Shown in pieces: positions 1 through 8,051 of a DNA stretch of 47,404 nt; position 1 is the first letter of the stretch; every line of letters begins with the position of its first letter. A program made the position numbers and the translations under genes. This stretch comes from a virus: IMG/VR virus record IMGVR_UViG_3300033153_004485, positions 1 through 47,404 of that record; one strand, given 5' to 3'. The notes beneath the pieces were generated by a model, which saw only the letters and a list, made by a program, of their open reading frames with translations, did not search any database and was not told the DNA's origin.

Positions 1-64
1 CTTCCTTCAGTGGAACGGCCTCAAGTGGCACCTGATGGACAATGTGGGTGGCACCATCGCGTAA
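1..64 (+). CDS. 3' fragment of the small late head protein (duplicate of 47007-47354)
   Basis: This is the last 20 or so codons, with the TAA stop at 62-64, of the gene that is complete at 47007-47354. It is present here only because the window repeats its first 114 bases at the end. It should be counted once in the circular genome. The role is discussed at the complete copy. Confidence 0.85.
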   Translation, partial: FLQWNGLKWHLMDNVGGTIA

Positions 65-70
65 TGAACA

Positions 71-110
71 AGGGAGCGGGGGGATTGCCCCTCGCTCCCT
101 ACTTTACTTT
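71..110 (+). terminator. Strong intrinsic terminator after the capsid operon
   Basis: A 13-bp stem pairs 71-83 with 88-100, with one G-U pair and a 4-nt loop. It is followed by the T-rich run ACTTTACTTTTG. It starts 7 bp after the stop codon of the small head gene. Termination here would separate the capsid transcript from the tail genes that start at 132, allowing high capsid expression relative to tail proteins. The second copy lies at 47361-47400. Confidence 0.9.
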
Positions 111-131
111 TGATCAAGAAGGAGAAGTACT

Positions 132-587
132 TTGGAAATGATTTTGAAATTGGTGGCTATGATCGTGAAGGGCGCACAGATCAATGACAGCTGCCGAAAG
201 GAACTAGGTCGCTACAAATTCAACATCAGTGCTTTCGGTGTTCGTGACCCTGATCCAAGTGCCGTTGCTTCAATCCTTGCCCGCCATGGGTACGGTGGAA
301 GGCCTGAAGACCAGATTGATAATATCAAACCCGCTGATGTAATAAAAGAACCTGACAAGCCTGACGCAACCGATAGCGATAACGCTGAAGGCACCGATAA
401 ACCCGATGACCCGACTATGAAACCCGGTGACCGCGTTATAGCCCTCTTCAACAGCCAGGACCGCGAAGGCGAATTCCTGGAAGCCTGTGGTGGCAGTGAG
501 TCCGGTAAGGTCCGGGTCAAACTCGATGATGACCCCGACAAGGAATACCGGGAAATTCTTACCGACCGTGTAAAGCTGAAGGGATAA
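132..587 (+). CDS. Small late protein with acidic linker and Tudor/SH3-like C-terminus
   Basis: This 151-residue protein lies between the capsid terminator and the head-tail adaptor, so it probably belongs to head completion or head-tail joining. I do not recognise the family. Residues 1-60 look compact, residues 65-95 form an Asp/Pro/Lys-rich linker, and residues 96-151 alternate short strands starting at KPGDRVIALF, as in small SH3/Tudor-like barrels. The start is TTG at 132, because GGAG at 121-124 is 7 bp upstream; the in-frame ATG at 138 is 13 bp away. The leader AAGGAGAAGTAC is the same 12-mer that precedes the capsid gene. Confidence 0.8.
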   Translation: MEMILKLVAMIVKGAQINDSCRKELGRYKFNISAFGVRDPDPSAVASILARHGYGGRPEDQIDNIKPADVIKEPDKPDATDSDNAEGTDKPDDPTMKPGDRVIALFNSQDREGEFLEACGGSESGKVRVKLDDDPDKEYREILTDRVKLKG

Positions 588-591
588 GCTG

Positions 592-1344
592 ATGGCAGAG
601 AGCGCACTCACAGTACTATATCAAGATTTGGTCGATGCAGTGGGATACCTGCTGTTTGGTGCAAGGGAAGTTTACCCAACAGCCGACCTTGATGTTATTC
701 ACCGTGCCATTGACTCCGGTTACAGTAACTTCTTGAGAGCCGGTGGTACTTATGAGTGGCGCTTTCTGCGTCCAGTTGCCAGCATCACTCTTGTTGCCGG
801 CGTTTCGAATTATGCCCTTCCCGATGATTTTGGGAGTCCCTTGGCCGGTTTTGAGTTTGCACCCGATTCAGGTTACAGTGGGGTGGAGATAACGAACCAG
901 GGGTTGGTCTCCTCTCTCCTCGCCATATCCTCAAGCCAGGGGACTCCTTCCGCCGCGGTGATTAAGTCTTTGCCGATGGACGGAACAGCAGGACAACGTT
1001 ACGGTGTAGACTTCTACCCTACTCCGGACAAGGAATATGTTCTTACTTACGAATACAACTTGATCGCATCTTACCGAATCCGTGCAGAGACACCGTATCC
1101 CCTGGGGGGGCAGCTTCACGGCGAGACCATTAAAGAGGCTTGCCTTGCTGAAGCAGAAAACTCGGTGGAGGACAGTGCCGACATTCACACACAGAAGTAT
1201 CAAGCGTTCTTGGCTCAGTCCATTGCAGCGGATAAACGCCACACACCTAAGACATTGGGATTCAGAGACAGCTACGGGGCAAGCAAAAGCCCTTACCCTT
1301 ACCGCAAGGGTGCCGACAGTGCCATTCTTGAGGGGATTGATTGA
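592..1344 (+). CDS. Head-tail adaptor (tail tubular protein A-like)
   Basis: The 250-residue product resembles the adaptor family that docks under the portal in podoviruses. Seen: an N-terminal helical part, then YALPDDF near residue 80, a central beta-rich region, then RYGVDFYPTPDKEYVLTYEY near residues 140-160. The 'YALP' and 'FYPTPD...YEY' segments are typical of these adaptors. A helical C-terminal part (KEACLAEAENSVED) follows. It sits directly upstream of the nozzle gene, and its TGA overlaps that gene's ATG, as expected for proteins assembled one on the other. The ATG at 592 has AAGGGA about 6 bp upstream. Function is inferred from motifs and gene order. Confidence 0.82.
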   Translation: MAESALTVLYQDLVDAVGYLLFGAREVYPTADLDVIHRAIDSGYSNFLRAGGTYEWRFLRPVASITLVAGVSNYALPDDFGSPLAGFEFAPDSGYSGVEITNQGLVSSLLAISSSQGTPSAAVIKSLPMDGTAGQRYGVDFYPTPDKEYVLTYEYNLIASYRIRAETPYPLGGQLHGETIKEACLAEAENSVEDSADIHTQKYQAFLAQSIAADKRHTPKTLGFRDSYGASKSPYPYRKGADSAILEGID

Positions 1345-3755
1345 TGGCTGACAAGTCTAAACCTCTCATGTTCCCTATGGCCGGCATTAACCGTGGGTCA
1401 AGCTTCCGCAACCAGGCTCCTTTTGAAACAAGGGACGCTCTCAATGTCAGAGGTTATGGCACGTTGGAGTGGACCGCCAGGGGGGGGCAGCGTGGGGGCC
1501 ATACCAGGCCTTATGCTGAAAACCTTGGCGGTCCCATTCACATGCTTGAGCAAGTTACCCGCATTATCGCTGAAGGTGAGTCGGTCAACACCTATTGGTA
1601 TGATGAGTTCGACGGGGATACAGACCGTTGGAGTCAAGCAGACTGGATCGGTGACCTGATGCCTTTCAGCAAGAGCCTTACCGGGACCCTTGAGTATGAG
1701 GATGCCAAGGTCGGTGGGATCTACGAAGATATCAACCTGGACCCTTCAGAAGATTACTCTGCCGGGATCAAGGTCATTCCTTACAAGGGTCGTCACTGGG
1801 GGACCTATAGTATTTACTGCCGGATGGATGATACCACTCCGAACGCCACACTCAACGGGGTCACAGCCGTTCTTGTCTTCGATGATAGCGGTGCAGTAGG
1901 TGGGCAACTTGAAGTCCGGGTGGGCGGGGTGCTTACCTCTTACCCCTATGACCTCAGCAACGTGAACCAGACCCTTTATTATGACAATGTGGTAGACCTC
2001 AACGGTGACAAGATCTATGACCTCAACGATAATGAGGTTGTTGTTGCAGTCCGGGCCGACAATGCCAATACCGAGTTCAGGGTTTCAGTTGATGCGGATA
2101 CGATCAGTGTTACTTGGCTCGGGGTGAACATCCTCAACCAGGCGGTATCCTCTGCTGCAGGTGACCAAATGGGAATGGCTATGCAGTCCACCGGCTCTTA
2201 CCCTGACTCAGCCTGCCTTGTCGATCGATGGTCAATCTACGGTTACACCGATGGCCTTAACGAGCGGGTGAGGAGAACTTACCTTGTAGCCTCTGCCGAT
2301 GGTGACCTGTGGGTTGAACGAAACATTGGGAACTTGACTGAGGTGTTTACCGACCGGCTTACCGATGACGTTCACCTTCAGGCTTCAGAGCGTACCCAAA
2401 TGCTTTACATTGCCGACCATGGTGCTCCGGTTGTCGATGGCGTTGGTGGTGCAGTGACAGCAAGTGCCTTCACTGATGCAGGCGTGGCAGACTGGGCAGC
2501 TGCAGGAGTCTCGGCCGACAAGCATGTTGTTGAGATGTTCGATACCTCCGGGGGACTGGTTCAGGGGGTTTCAACCATCAGCCTTGTCTCTGGGGCAACT
2601 CTGACCTTGGCTAACGTGGTTGGAAATGGAACCTGCTCTTACCGGATTGTCCCGGGGCTGAAGGTTTACGATCCTGAAGCAAACACCTTGGAGACTCTTG
2701 AGGCAACCGCGGGGAATGTCCCTGCCAACTGCGAACTTATCTGCACCTACCGGGACCGGATTGTTGTAGCCCGGGACCACATCTGGTACATGAGCCGTTC
2801 TGGGGTACCGACTGACTGGGATTATGCCCCGGTTGAACTCGATGCCCTTCGTGCCGTTGCAGGCCTCAACAGTGATGCCGGCCAGATCGGTGAGGGGATT
2901 ACCGCCCTCATTCCATTCTCAGACGATTACCTCATCTTCGGCTGTACCAATAGCCTTTGGGTTCTCCGGGGTGATCCGGCAGCAGGGGGGAGGATCGATA
3001 ACCTTTCCTATGAAGTTGGTATCTTGAGCCGTGATGCCTGGTGCCATGGAAGCCTTGGGGAAGTCTACTTCCTGAGCCGTGACGGGATCTACATGCTTCA
3101 GCCCGGGCCGATGGTCGCACCACAGCCATTAAGCCGCAAGAAGCTCCCCAGAGAGCTAAGGGACATTGACCCTCGCCACTACCGAATAAACCTCACCTGG
3201 GACGAGAGAGAGCGCACAGTGCTAATCCATGCGACACCTGGGATCTACTGGGCTTACTCAACCAGAAATGACGCCTTCTGGCTTGATGACTTCAGGGATG
3301 ACCACCGCACTTACTCTTCACTCAACTTCAAGACTGATGTCCGGGGAACCAACGGGGCTCTTTACGGTTGTGAGGATGGTTACATCAGGGCGATTACTCA
3401 GAATTCCCAGACCGATGACGGTTACCCGATAGAATCTCATGCAGACCTTGGACCATTCCGTATTGCTCACGACACTCGAGAGGGAAAATTAAAGACCATC
3501 GAGGGGACGTTAGCTTATGGGTCTGGTCCGGTTGTCTGGGGTATCAAGTCTGGGTACGGTTCAGAAGATGCCCAACTTGCAGAGATTCAAGTGTCAGGAA
3601 GTTGGGAAGGTAATGGACTCCAGTTTACCAGTAGACCAAGGGCCCGGGGAGGTTCAGCCGTAGTAAGGATTTCAAGCAGTGGCGTGTTGTCATGGGTTCT
3701 CGAGAAAGTCATAGCCGTAATTGGAACGGCAGGAAGAAACAGGAGAAGAAGTTGA
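1344..3755 (+). CDS. Tail nozzle / stabilisation protein (beta-propeller type)
   Basis: The 803-residue late protein follows the adaptor with TGATG overlap. The start is ATG 1344 with GAGGGG upstream; an in-frame TTG at 1341 is less likely. The N-terminus (PMAGINRGSSFRNQ) and the region 450-690 look like the 'nozzle' proteins of podoviruses, with many short beta repeats: DRIVVARDHIWYMS, DDYLIFGCTNSLWVLRG, GEVYFLSRDGIYML, NGALYGCEDGYI. Residues 70-270 look like an inserted lectin/jelly-roll-like domain. It would form the distal tail tube and carry the fibres encoded next. Assignment rests on pattern and neighbourhood. Confidence 0.8.
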   Translation: MADKSKPLMFPMAGINRGSSFRNQAPFETRDALNVRGYGTLEWTARGGQRGGHTRPYAENLGGPIHMLEQVTRIIAEGESVNTYWYDEFDGDTDRWSQADWIGDLMPFSKSLTGTLEYEDAKVGGIYEDINLDPSEDYSAGIKVIPYKGRHWGTYSIYCRMDDTTPNATLNGVTAVLVFDDSGAVGGQLEVRVGGVLTSYPYDLSNVNQTLYYDNVVDLNGDKIYDLNDNEVVVAVRADNANTEFRVSVDADTISVTWLGVNILNQAVSSAAGDQMGMAMQSTGSYPDSACLVDRWSIYGYTDGLNERVRRTYLVASADGDLWVERNIGNLTEVFTDRLTDDVHLQASERTQMLYIADHGAPVVDGVGGAVTASAFTDAGVADWAAAGVSADKHVVEMFDTSGGLVQGVSTISLVSGATLTLANVVGNGTCSYRIVPGLKVYDPEANTLETLEATAGNVPANCELICTYRDRIVVARDHIWYMSRSGVPTDWDYAPVELDALRAVAGLNSDAGQIGEGITALIPFSDDYLIFGCTNSLWVLRGDPAAGGRIDNLSYEVGILSRDAWCHGSLGEVYFLSRDGIYMLQPGPMVAPQPLSRKKLPRELRDIDPRHYRINLTWDERERTVLIHATPGIYWAYSTRNDAFWLDDFRDDHRTYSSLNFKTDVRGTNGALYGCEDGYIRAITQNSQTDDGYPIESHADLGPFRIAHDTREGKLKTIEGTLAYGSGPVVWGIKSGYGSEDAQLAEIQVSGSWEGNGLQFTSRPRARGGSAVVRISSSGVLSWVLEKVIAVIGTAGRNRRRS

Positions 3756-4045
3756 TTATTTCAACCTTAGCTATGTGGGCAATTGGTTTTGTTGCCATTG
3801 TGATTGTTGCTCTTATCGGAGTTATCTGGGTGATGCTCCTGGGTAAGATCAAAGACAACGAGGATGACATCAAAATACTTAAAGCTGAAATGAAGGGTGA
3901 CATGAAGAAGATTGACCAGACATGCAACGATATCTTTCGAGAGATCAAATGCATAAAAGATGGTTTATCTGCTGATCGGGTTCATGTTGCTGAGACCTGC
4001 GTGACTAAGACCGAGTGCATTAGACAACACACGGTGAATAAATAA
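3752..4045 (+). CDS. Small single-pass membrane protein with coiled coil (holin-like candidate)
   Basis: The 97-residue protein has one strongly hydrophobic segment at residues 5-31 (IGFVAIVIVALIGVIWVMLL), then a charged helix likely to form a coiled coil, and three cysteines near the C-terminus. The chosen start is TTG 3752, overlapping the upstream TGA, with AGGAG at 3741-3745 six bases before it. An ATG at 3692 in the same frame would give 117 residues, but it has no clear ribosome site and lies 64 bp inside the upstream gene. A lysis (holin-like) or injection role is possible, but no endolysin neighbour supports it. Confidence 0.7.
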   Translation: MIISTLAMWAIGFVAIVIVALIGVIWVMLLGKIKDNEDDIKILKAEMKGDMKKIDQTCNDIFREIKCIKDGLSADRVHVAETCVTKTECIRQHTVNK

Positions 4046-4272
4046 TGGCTGTAATCCCAAAAGACATCAGGCTTCCGATGGATCCTACCAGCACGGCTCA
4101 ACATAGCCGTCAGGTTCGTGAAATTGAGAAGTGGTTGAACGCAATCAAAGAGACTGCGGTAATGCTTAACGGCAGCGGGGTTCCTTCTGATTCTCTTGGG
4201 GTTGACGGAAACTACTACCTGGATACTGACACCGGTGACCTTTACCAGAAGGAGGGTGGAACATGGCTCTAA
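4045..4272 (+). CDS. Fibre-adhesin N-terminal part (split from the collagen-like gene)
   Basis: The 75-residue protein starts at a TAATG overlap with the upstream gene. Its C-terminus (GNYYLDTDTGDLYQKEGGTW) is a segment that in many phage fibre proteins runs straight into collagen-like Gly-X-Y repeats. Here the frame ends just after GGTWL, and the repeats continue in another frame in the next gene, which overlaps by 10 bp. This gene and 4263-4520 are therefore probably two halves of one ancestral protein split by a one-base indel, or joined by frameshifting. The role in the tail fibre complex is inferred. Confidence 0.7.
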   Translation: MAVIPKDIRLPMDPTSTAQHSRQVREIEKWLNAIKETAVMLNGSGVPSDSLGVDGNYYLDTDTGDLYQKEGGTWL

Positions 4273-4520
4273 TCATGAACCTCAAAGGTGACAAGGGCGA
4301 TACCGGGGATGCTGGGGTAAAAGGTGATACCGGAGACCAGGGTATCCAAGGAATTCAGGGGGACCAGGGGGACCAGGGCATTCAGGGTATCACCGGGGAC
4401 ACTGGGGATGCAGGTACCAACGGCACCGATGGAGATTCAATCATCACCGTGATCAGTTCAAGTGCTCCTAACGATGCAGATGGCAACCCGGACGGCACTA
4501 TTCACTTTAGGACTCTCTAA
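4263..4520 (+). CDS. Collagen-like fibre protein
   Basis: The 85-residue product carries about 17 consecutive Gly-X-Y triplets (KGDKGDTGDAGVKGDTGDQG and onward) at residues 8-60. Such repeats form trimeric collagen-like shafts in phage fibres. A short C-terminal stretch (SSSAPNDADGNPDGTIHF) resembles the linker found after collagen repeats in fibre proteins. The ATG at 4263 has GGAGG at 4251-4255, 7 bp upstream, so it can be translated independently. It overlaps the upstream gene by 10 bp and the downstream gene by 1 bp. Confidence 0.8.
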   Translation: MALIMNLKGDKGDTGDAGVKGDTGDQGIQGIQGDQGDQGIQGITGDTGDAGTNGTDGDSIITVISSSAPNDADGNPDGTIHFRTL

Positions 4521-4990
4521 TGGCAGTAGGCGATACAGAAGTCAAGGTATCCGGCTCTTACGTCCAGGTGATCGAGCCTAGCGTAAAAGATGGAGGTGCA
4601 TACCGGAATGATTGCCAATCAATTTCAAAGAAGATTGCAGGGGTTTACGAAACCATTTACGAGAAGGCTGCTTATGTTATCGGTGCTGACGATGATGACC
4701 GTTGGATTGCCGGTGACTACTTTACCCAGTTCTGGTTCTTGTTTCAGAATTGGCCAGGGCTTATTGAGTACCGTTCTGCTAACCAGTCTGCAAGCGTTTG
4801 GCAGTGGACTTCATGGGCCACAGCCACAATAACCCAATCATTCACCACAGGAGGAGGAACCTCGGTCAGTGCCACCTTCCCATGGAAAATAGCTTATGGC
4901 GATCCAGTAGGCTTTATCGGGGCTCACCCAAACCCATTCAGGTACCAATTTAGGCTTAATGGCATAACAGTTGTAGATACAACCATTTGA
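4520..4990 (+). CDS. Tail-associated protein of unknown function
   Basis: The 156-residue protein starts at a TAATG overlap with the collagen-like gene and is followed after 14 bp by the long fibre gene. I do not recognise the family. It is rich in aromatic residues and predicted strands, with a central part full of Trp and Phe (FTQFWFLFQNWPG) and no signal peptide or membrane span. Position within the fibre block suggests a virion component or a fibre accessory domain. Confidence 0.65.
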   Translation: MAVGDTEVKVSGSYVQVIEPSVKDGGAYRNDCQSISKKIAGVYETIYEKAAYVIGADDDDRWIAGDYFTQFWFLFQNWPGLIEYRSANQSASVWQWTSWATATITQSFTTGGGTSVSATFPWKIAYGDPVGFIGAHPNPFRYQFRLNGITVVDTTI

Positions 4991-5004
4991 TAGGAGGTAG
5001 GTAG

Positions 5005-7482
5005 ATGACTGCAGGACACAAACATGATGACTTGGCAAATGATGACCTTCACGTTCCAAAAGTGCATGGTAATGATAGCCATGAAGGTGATGGTTTTGCA
5101 GACGAGAATCACACCCATGTAGAGCTTCATGAGCACACCAATCTACCGACCCTTGGCAAGATAACCGAGTCAGGTGGAAAGATGCTCTTCGACGGTGAAG
5201 AGGTTGACGGTGATTCTTTCCATAAGAGCGTTGATGGAGAGATCGCAGCGCTTCCAGAAAAGGCGGCGCTTGTAGCTGCTGATTCGATCCTTGTGGAAGA
5301 CAGCCTGAATGGAAACAGCAAAGCGCAGGTAAAAGCTGAGAACCTTCCTAATAGCACTGCCGATGTTATGAAGAAGGTCAACTACGCAATCACCGCTACG
5401 ACCACTATTGATGTTGACCCCGTACCGGCATACGTTCATCACCTTGTAGACTGCACAGCCGGTCAGGTTGTAATGACTATTCCTGACGCCACTCCAGGGG
5501 CGGGCCAGTGGTTTGCCTTTACTCAGATCAGGGACGGCAACCACGTCAAGATCACCACTGCCGGCGGGACTCAGATCATTGGCGCAGGGACAGCAACGTT
5601 TGCCGGGGTATTCACTTGCGGGTCCTCCCTTATCCTCACCACTAATGATGCCGGTGACGGTTACGATGTAATTGTAGATACAAGGATCTATTCTCGGATC
5701 GTTGACATTACGGAAGACATTGACTTCACGGGGTCAGGGTTTGAGTCTGGAGCCCTCTACCTATGCGCTCCACCTGTAGGTGTTACCCTGGAAGTCACTC
5801 TTCCACTAAACACGGCGAGTCACCGCGGGATACATGCCAAGTTCAAGCTTGTTCAAGGCGTAGGTGGTTACGGCCAACTGCTCATTCAAGAGGCTACATC
5901 CGGTTACGATGAAGAGATCGTTAAGCCTGAAGCGAGTATCGAGGTTACCGATGACGGAACAAGGTACCACACCACCCAGGACAGCCGTGGTGGAGCCAAT
6001 GCGATTACCTTGTTCCAATATGCGACCACTGCAGCCCATCCTTCCATTGGCGGATACCTACTGACAGTCACCTCTCAGGACGAGCCTGAGTACGATACCG
6101 TTGCTGTGGATGCTACCCTTGGGACCGTAACCGGCCCAGACATTAGCCTGGTCAAGTTTGCGAGCCAGCCAGGGGTTATTCGCGGTACGACCGGGGAGAC
6201 GGTAGTCTTCTCTCTTGGCAATATCAGGAAGACGAGTGCCGCTCATGCGGACGCAATAGTGTATGTTAAGACATTCCACCGGACTGCAGGCGGGGTGGAG
6301 ACGCAGATAGCCTTATCTAACAACACTCAGGTCATTGATGGTGCCATTTATGTGACATTTGATGTAAGCGCCTTGATCGCTGCCGGTTTTGACTTCACCG
6401 CTACTGAGTTCCTTGTGACTGAGGTTCTTTCAACTAAGGTTGGCGGTGGAACCAACCCAACCCTTGAAATGCAGGTAGGCGGCGATACCCCGGCTTACAC
6501 CTCTCTGGCCATTCCAGCAACGTCCTTCGCTCACGACAACCTTAGCGGTCGTGCCAGCGCGTCAACCCCAGGTACCGGGGAGAACAGTGGACACCTCGGG
6601 CATGATCAGTTCTTGGCCATCGTTCAAGATAACCTCCTCATCAACTCCAACCTGAAAGATCCCGTTGACCAAGAGGGCAACTTGCCAGTAACAAATGCCA
6701 CGTCCGGTCAGTATCAGCTTGACGGATGGGAGCTATCAGACGATGTAAGTGGGCAGGTTGATATTGCAGTTCAAAGTGGTGGGGGAACCAGGGCAACGAT
6801 CACCTCTTACGCCTCTGGGACATTTATGTCGATTCGGCAGAAGGTATCAAACTACTTACAGTATGCGGGTAAAACCATAACTCTATCTGCTAGAATAAAA
6901 ACCAATTCAACAACATTTAGATTGAGGATTGCTGAAGCAACTAATACTTATTCAGTATATCATACAGGCGGTGGCGATTGGGAAACCTTGACTGTAAGTG
7001 TTACCGTTGGCGCTTCACCTGCTGAGTTGATTATGTTGATGTACCTAGCTTCACCTTCAGCCAGTGACTACTTTGAGTGCTTATGGATCAAACTCGAAGA
7101 AGGCTCCGTCAACACCCCCTACCGCATTGACGATAACTGCTTTGTTGAGAGTCCGCAGATTTTGAAGAGGTTTGAGCGGTTGACGTTCGAGGCTGGAACT
7201 AGATTGGGCGCTGCAATAGCTGAAAACACAACAACTCTCTACATATTTATACCACACTCTAATAAGCTAGAGGTGTCGGGACATACTGTAGAAGCATCAA
7301 GCCTAACGATGGACGCATACTTATTCGAGGGTGGTGGCAGTATCTCTTTGTCGGGAGTCCTATGGGCTAGGGGTACTAGGGGTACTACGCTAAAACTTAC
7401 AGGTGTGGGGTTAGTGAGCGGTAAAGAGTACTCTATCCTGGCATCAGGCTTCATTGACATTGACGCCACTAACTCACTCTAA
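5005..7482 (+). CDS. Tail fibre with His-rich N-terminus and carbohydrate-binding-like domain
   Basis: The 825-residue protein starts at ATG 5005 with AGGAGG at 4992-4997. Residues 1-46 are rich in His (HKH, HTH, HEH), like metal-binding segments in trimeric phage fibres and needles. The middle (residues 100-540) is beta-rich. Near 545-720 it has the pattern NLLINSN, YQLDGWEL, AGKTITLSARIK and KLEEGS, matching the jelly-roll module found in many phage fibre proteins. The last 100 residues probably form the tip. Base use changes in the last 650 bp (more AT, ATA codons), consistent with exchange of the receptor-binding end. Likely role: host recognition. Confidence 0.8.
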   Translation: MTAGHKHDDLANDDLHVPKVHGNDSHEGDGFADENHTHVELHEHTNLPTLGKITESGGKMLFDGEEVDGDSFHKSVDGEIAALPEKAALVAADSILVEDSLNGNSKAQVKAENLPNSTADVMKKVNYAITATTTIDVDPVPAYVHHLVDCTAGQVVMTIPDATPGAGQWFAFTQIRDGNHVKITTAGGTQIIGAGTATFAGVFTCGSSLILTTNDAGDGYDVIVDTRIYSRIVDITEDIDFTGSGFESGALYLCAPPVGVTLEVTLPLNTASHRGIHAKFKLVQGVGGYGQLLIQEATSGYDEEIVKPEASIEVTDDGTRYHTTQDSRGGANAITLFQYATTAAHPSIGGYLLTVTSQDEPEYDTVAVDATLGTVTGPDISLVKFASQPGVIRGTTGETVVFSLGNIRKTSAAHADAIVYVKTFHRTAGGVETQIALSNNTQVIDGAIYVTFDVSALIAAGFDFTATEFLVTEVLSTKVGGGTNPTLEMQVGGDTPAYTSLAIPATSFAHDNLSGRASASTPGTGENSGHLGHDQFLAIVQDNLLINSNLKDPVDQEGNLPVTNATSGQYQLDGWELSDDVSGQVDIAVQSGGGTRATITSYASGTFMSIRQKVSNYLQYAGKTITLSARIKTNSTTFRLRIAEATNTYSVYHTGGGDWETLTVSVTVGASPAELIMLMYLASPSASDYFECLWIKLEEGSVNTPYRIDDNCFVESPQILKRFERLTFEAGTRLGAAIAENTTTLYIFIPHSNKLEVSGHTVEASSLTMDAYLFEGGGSISLSGVLWARGTRGTTLKLTGVGLVSGKEYSILASGFIDIDATNSL

Positions 7483-7493
7483 AGGAGATCAAA

Positions 7494-7811
7494 ATGACAA
7501 CACCAACCCGCACAGCAACGGACATCAGAATTAAGGACGATGGAACTTATGTGGCCAGCGTAGACAGTCGGGACTTCGGCAACATCAAAGAGGGCTCCAA
7601 CCTCATGCCGTTGGTACAGAAGGCACTTGACGAGGGGGCGGTACCTGGGCCTTACGTTGGCCCTGGTGACTCCTGGATCGAAAGGCGTATCGAAGGTTAC
7701 GGCCCAATCCCAGACCAACTCGACATGATCTACTGGGACAAGGTGAACGATACAAATACCTTCCGTGACCACATCGCTTCTGTTAAAGAAGATATTCCAA
7801 AGGAGGGGTAG
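7494..7811 (+). CDS. Small fibre-linked protein
   Basis: The 105-residue product lies between the fibre and spike genes. The start is ATG 7494 with AAAGGAG at 7482-7488. The C-terminal stretch LDMIYWDKVNDTNTFRDHIA resembles a short conserved segment seen in small proteins next to phage fibre genes. No membrane segment is visible. It may be a fibre chaperone or a small baseplate component; this is inference from position. Confidence 0.65.
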   Translation: MTTPTRTATDIRIKDDGTYVASVDSRDFGNIKEGSNLMPLVQKALDEGAVPGPYVGPGDSWIERRIEGYGPIPDQLDMIYWDKVNDTNTFRDHIASVKEDIPKEG

Positions 7812-7814
7812 TTG

Positions 7815-8051
7815 ATGAAAGCTGTATATTGTTACGCTATGGGATCTTTCTTCAAGATTGCCCCTGACGATTTCAAGTTTAAGCCTAAAGAAGTAGAGCA
7901 TCTTAAGCTAGGCGAGTGGAGACAGGTTGATATTCCGTCAAATTTCGATGGGAATTTCACACACTACTTCCTTGATTCGTCTGACAACTCAATGCAGTTG
8001 CTTCCGTTTCTGGAATGGCCTGAAAATAAAATTGTACAGGGGGTTTTCTAA
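7815..8051 (+). CDS. Small protein in the fibre block, unknown function
   Basis: The 78-residue protein has AAGGAGG at 7800-7806 upstream. An in-frame TTG at 7812 directly precedes the ATG at 7815, and either could start. The stop overlaps the next start (TAATG). No known domain was recognised. The sequence is mixed in charge and rich in aromatics. Its place between a fibre-linked gene and a large spike suggests a fibre or spike accessory role. Confidence 0.6.
   Translation: MKAVYCYAMGSFFKIAPDDFKFKPKEVEHLKLGEWRQVDIPSNFDGNFTHYFLDSSDNSMQLLPFLEWPENKIVQGVF

Larger units (their letters stand above)
1..114. repeat. Left copy of the 114-bp terminal overlap
   Basis: Bases 1-114 are identical to bases 47291-47404. 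The overlap cuts through the 3' end of a small late gene (47007-47354), whose stop codon appears here at 62-64. Because it splits a gene and covers its terminator, it is best read as the overlap of a circular assembly rather than as physical genome ends. The true circle is then about 47,290 bp. Confidence 0.9.

Noticed and set aside
1-114. Physical direct terminal repeats of the virion DNA
   Set aside because: The repeat cuts through a coding gene and its terminator and is only 114 bp; an assembly overlap of a circular map is simpler.
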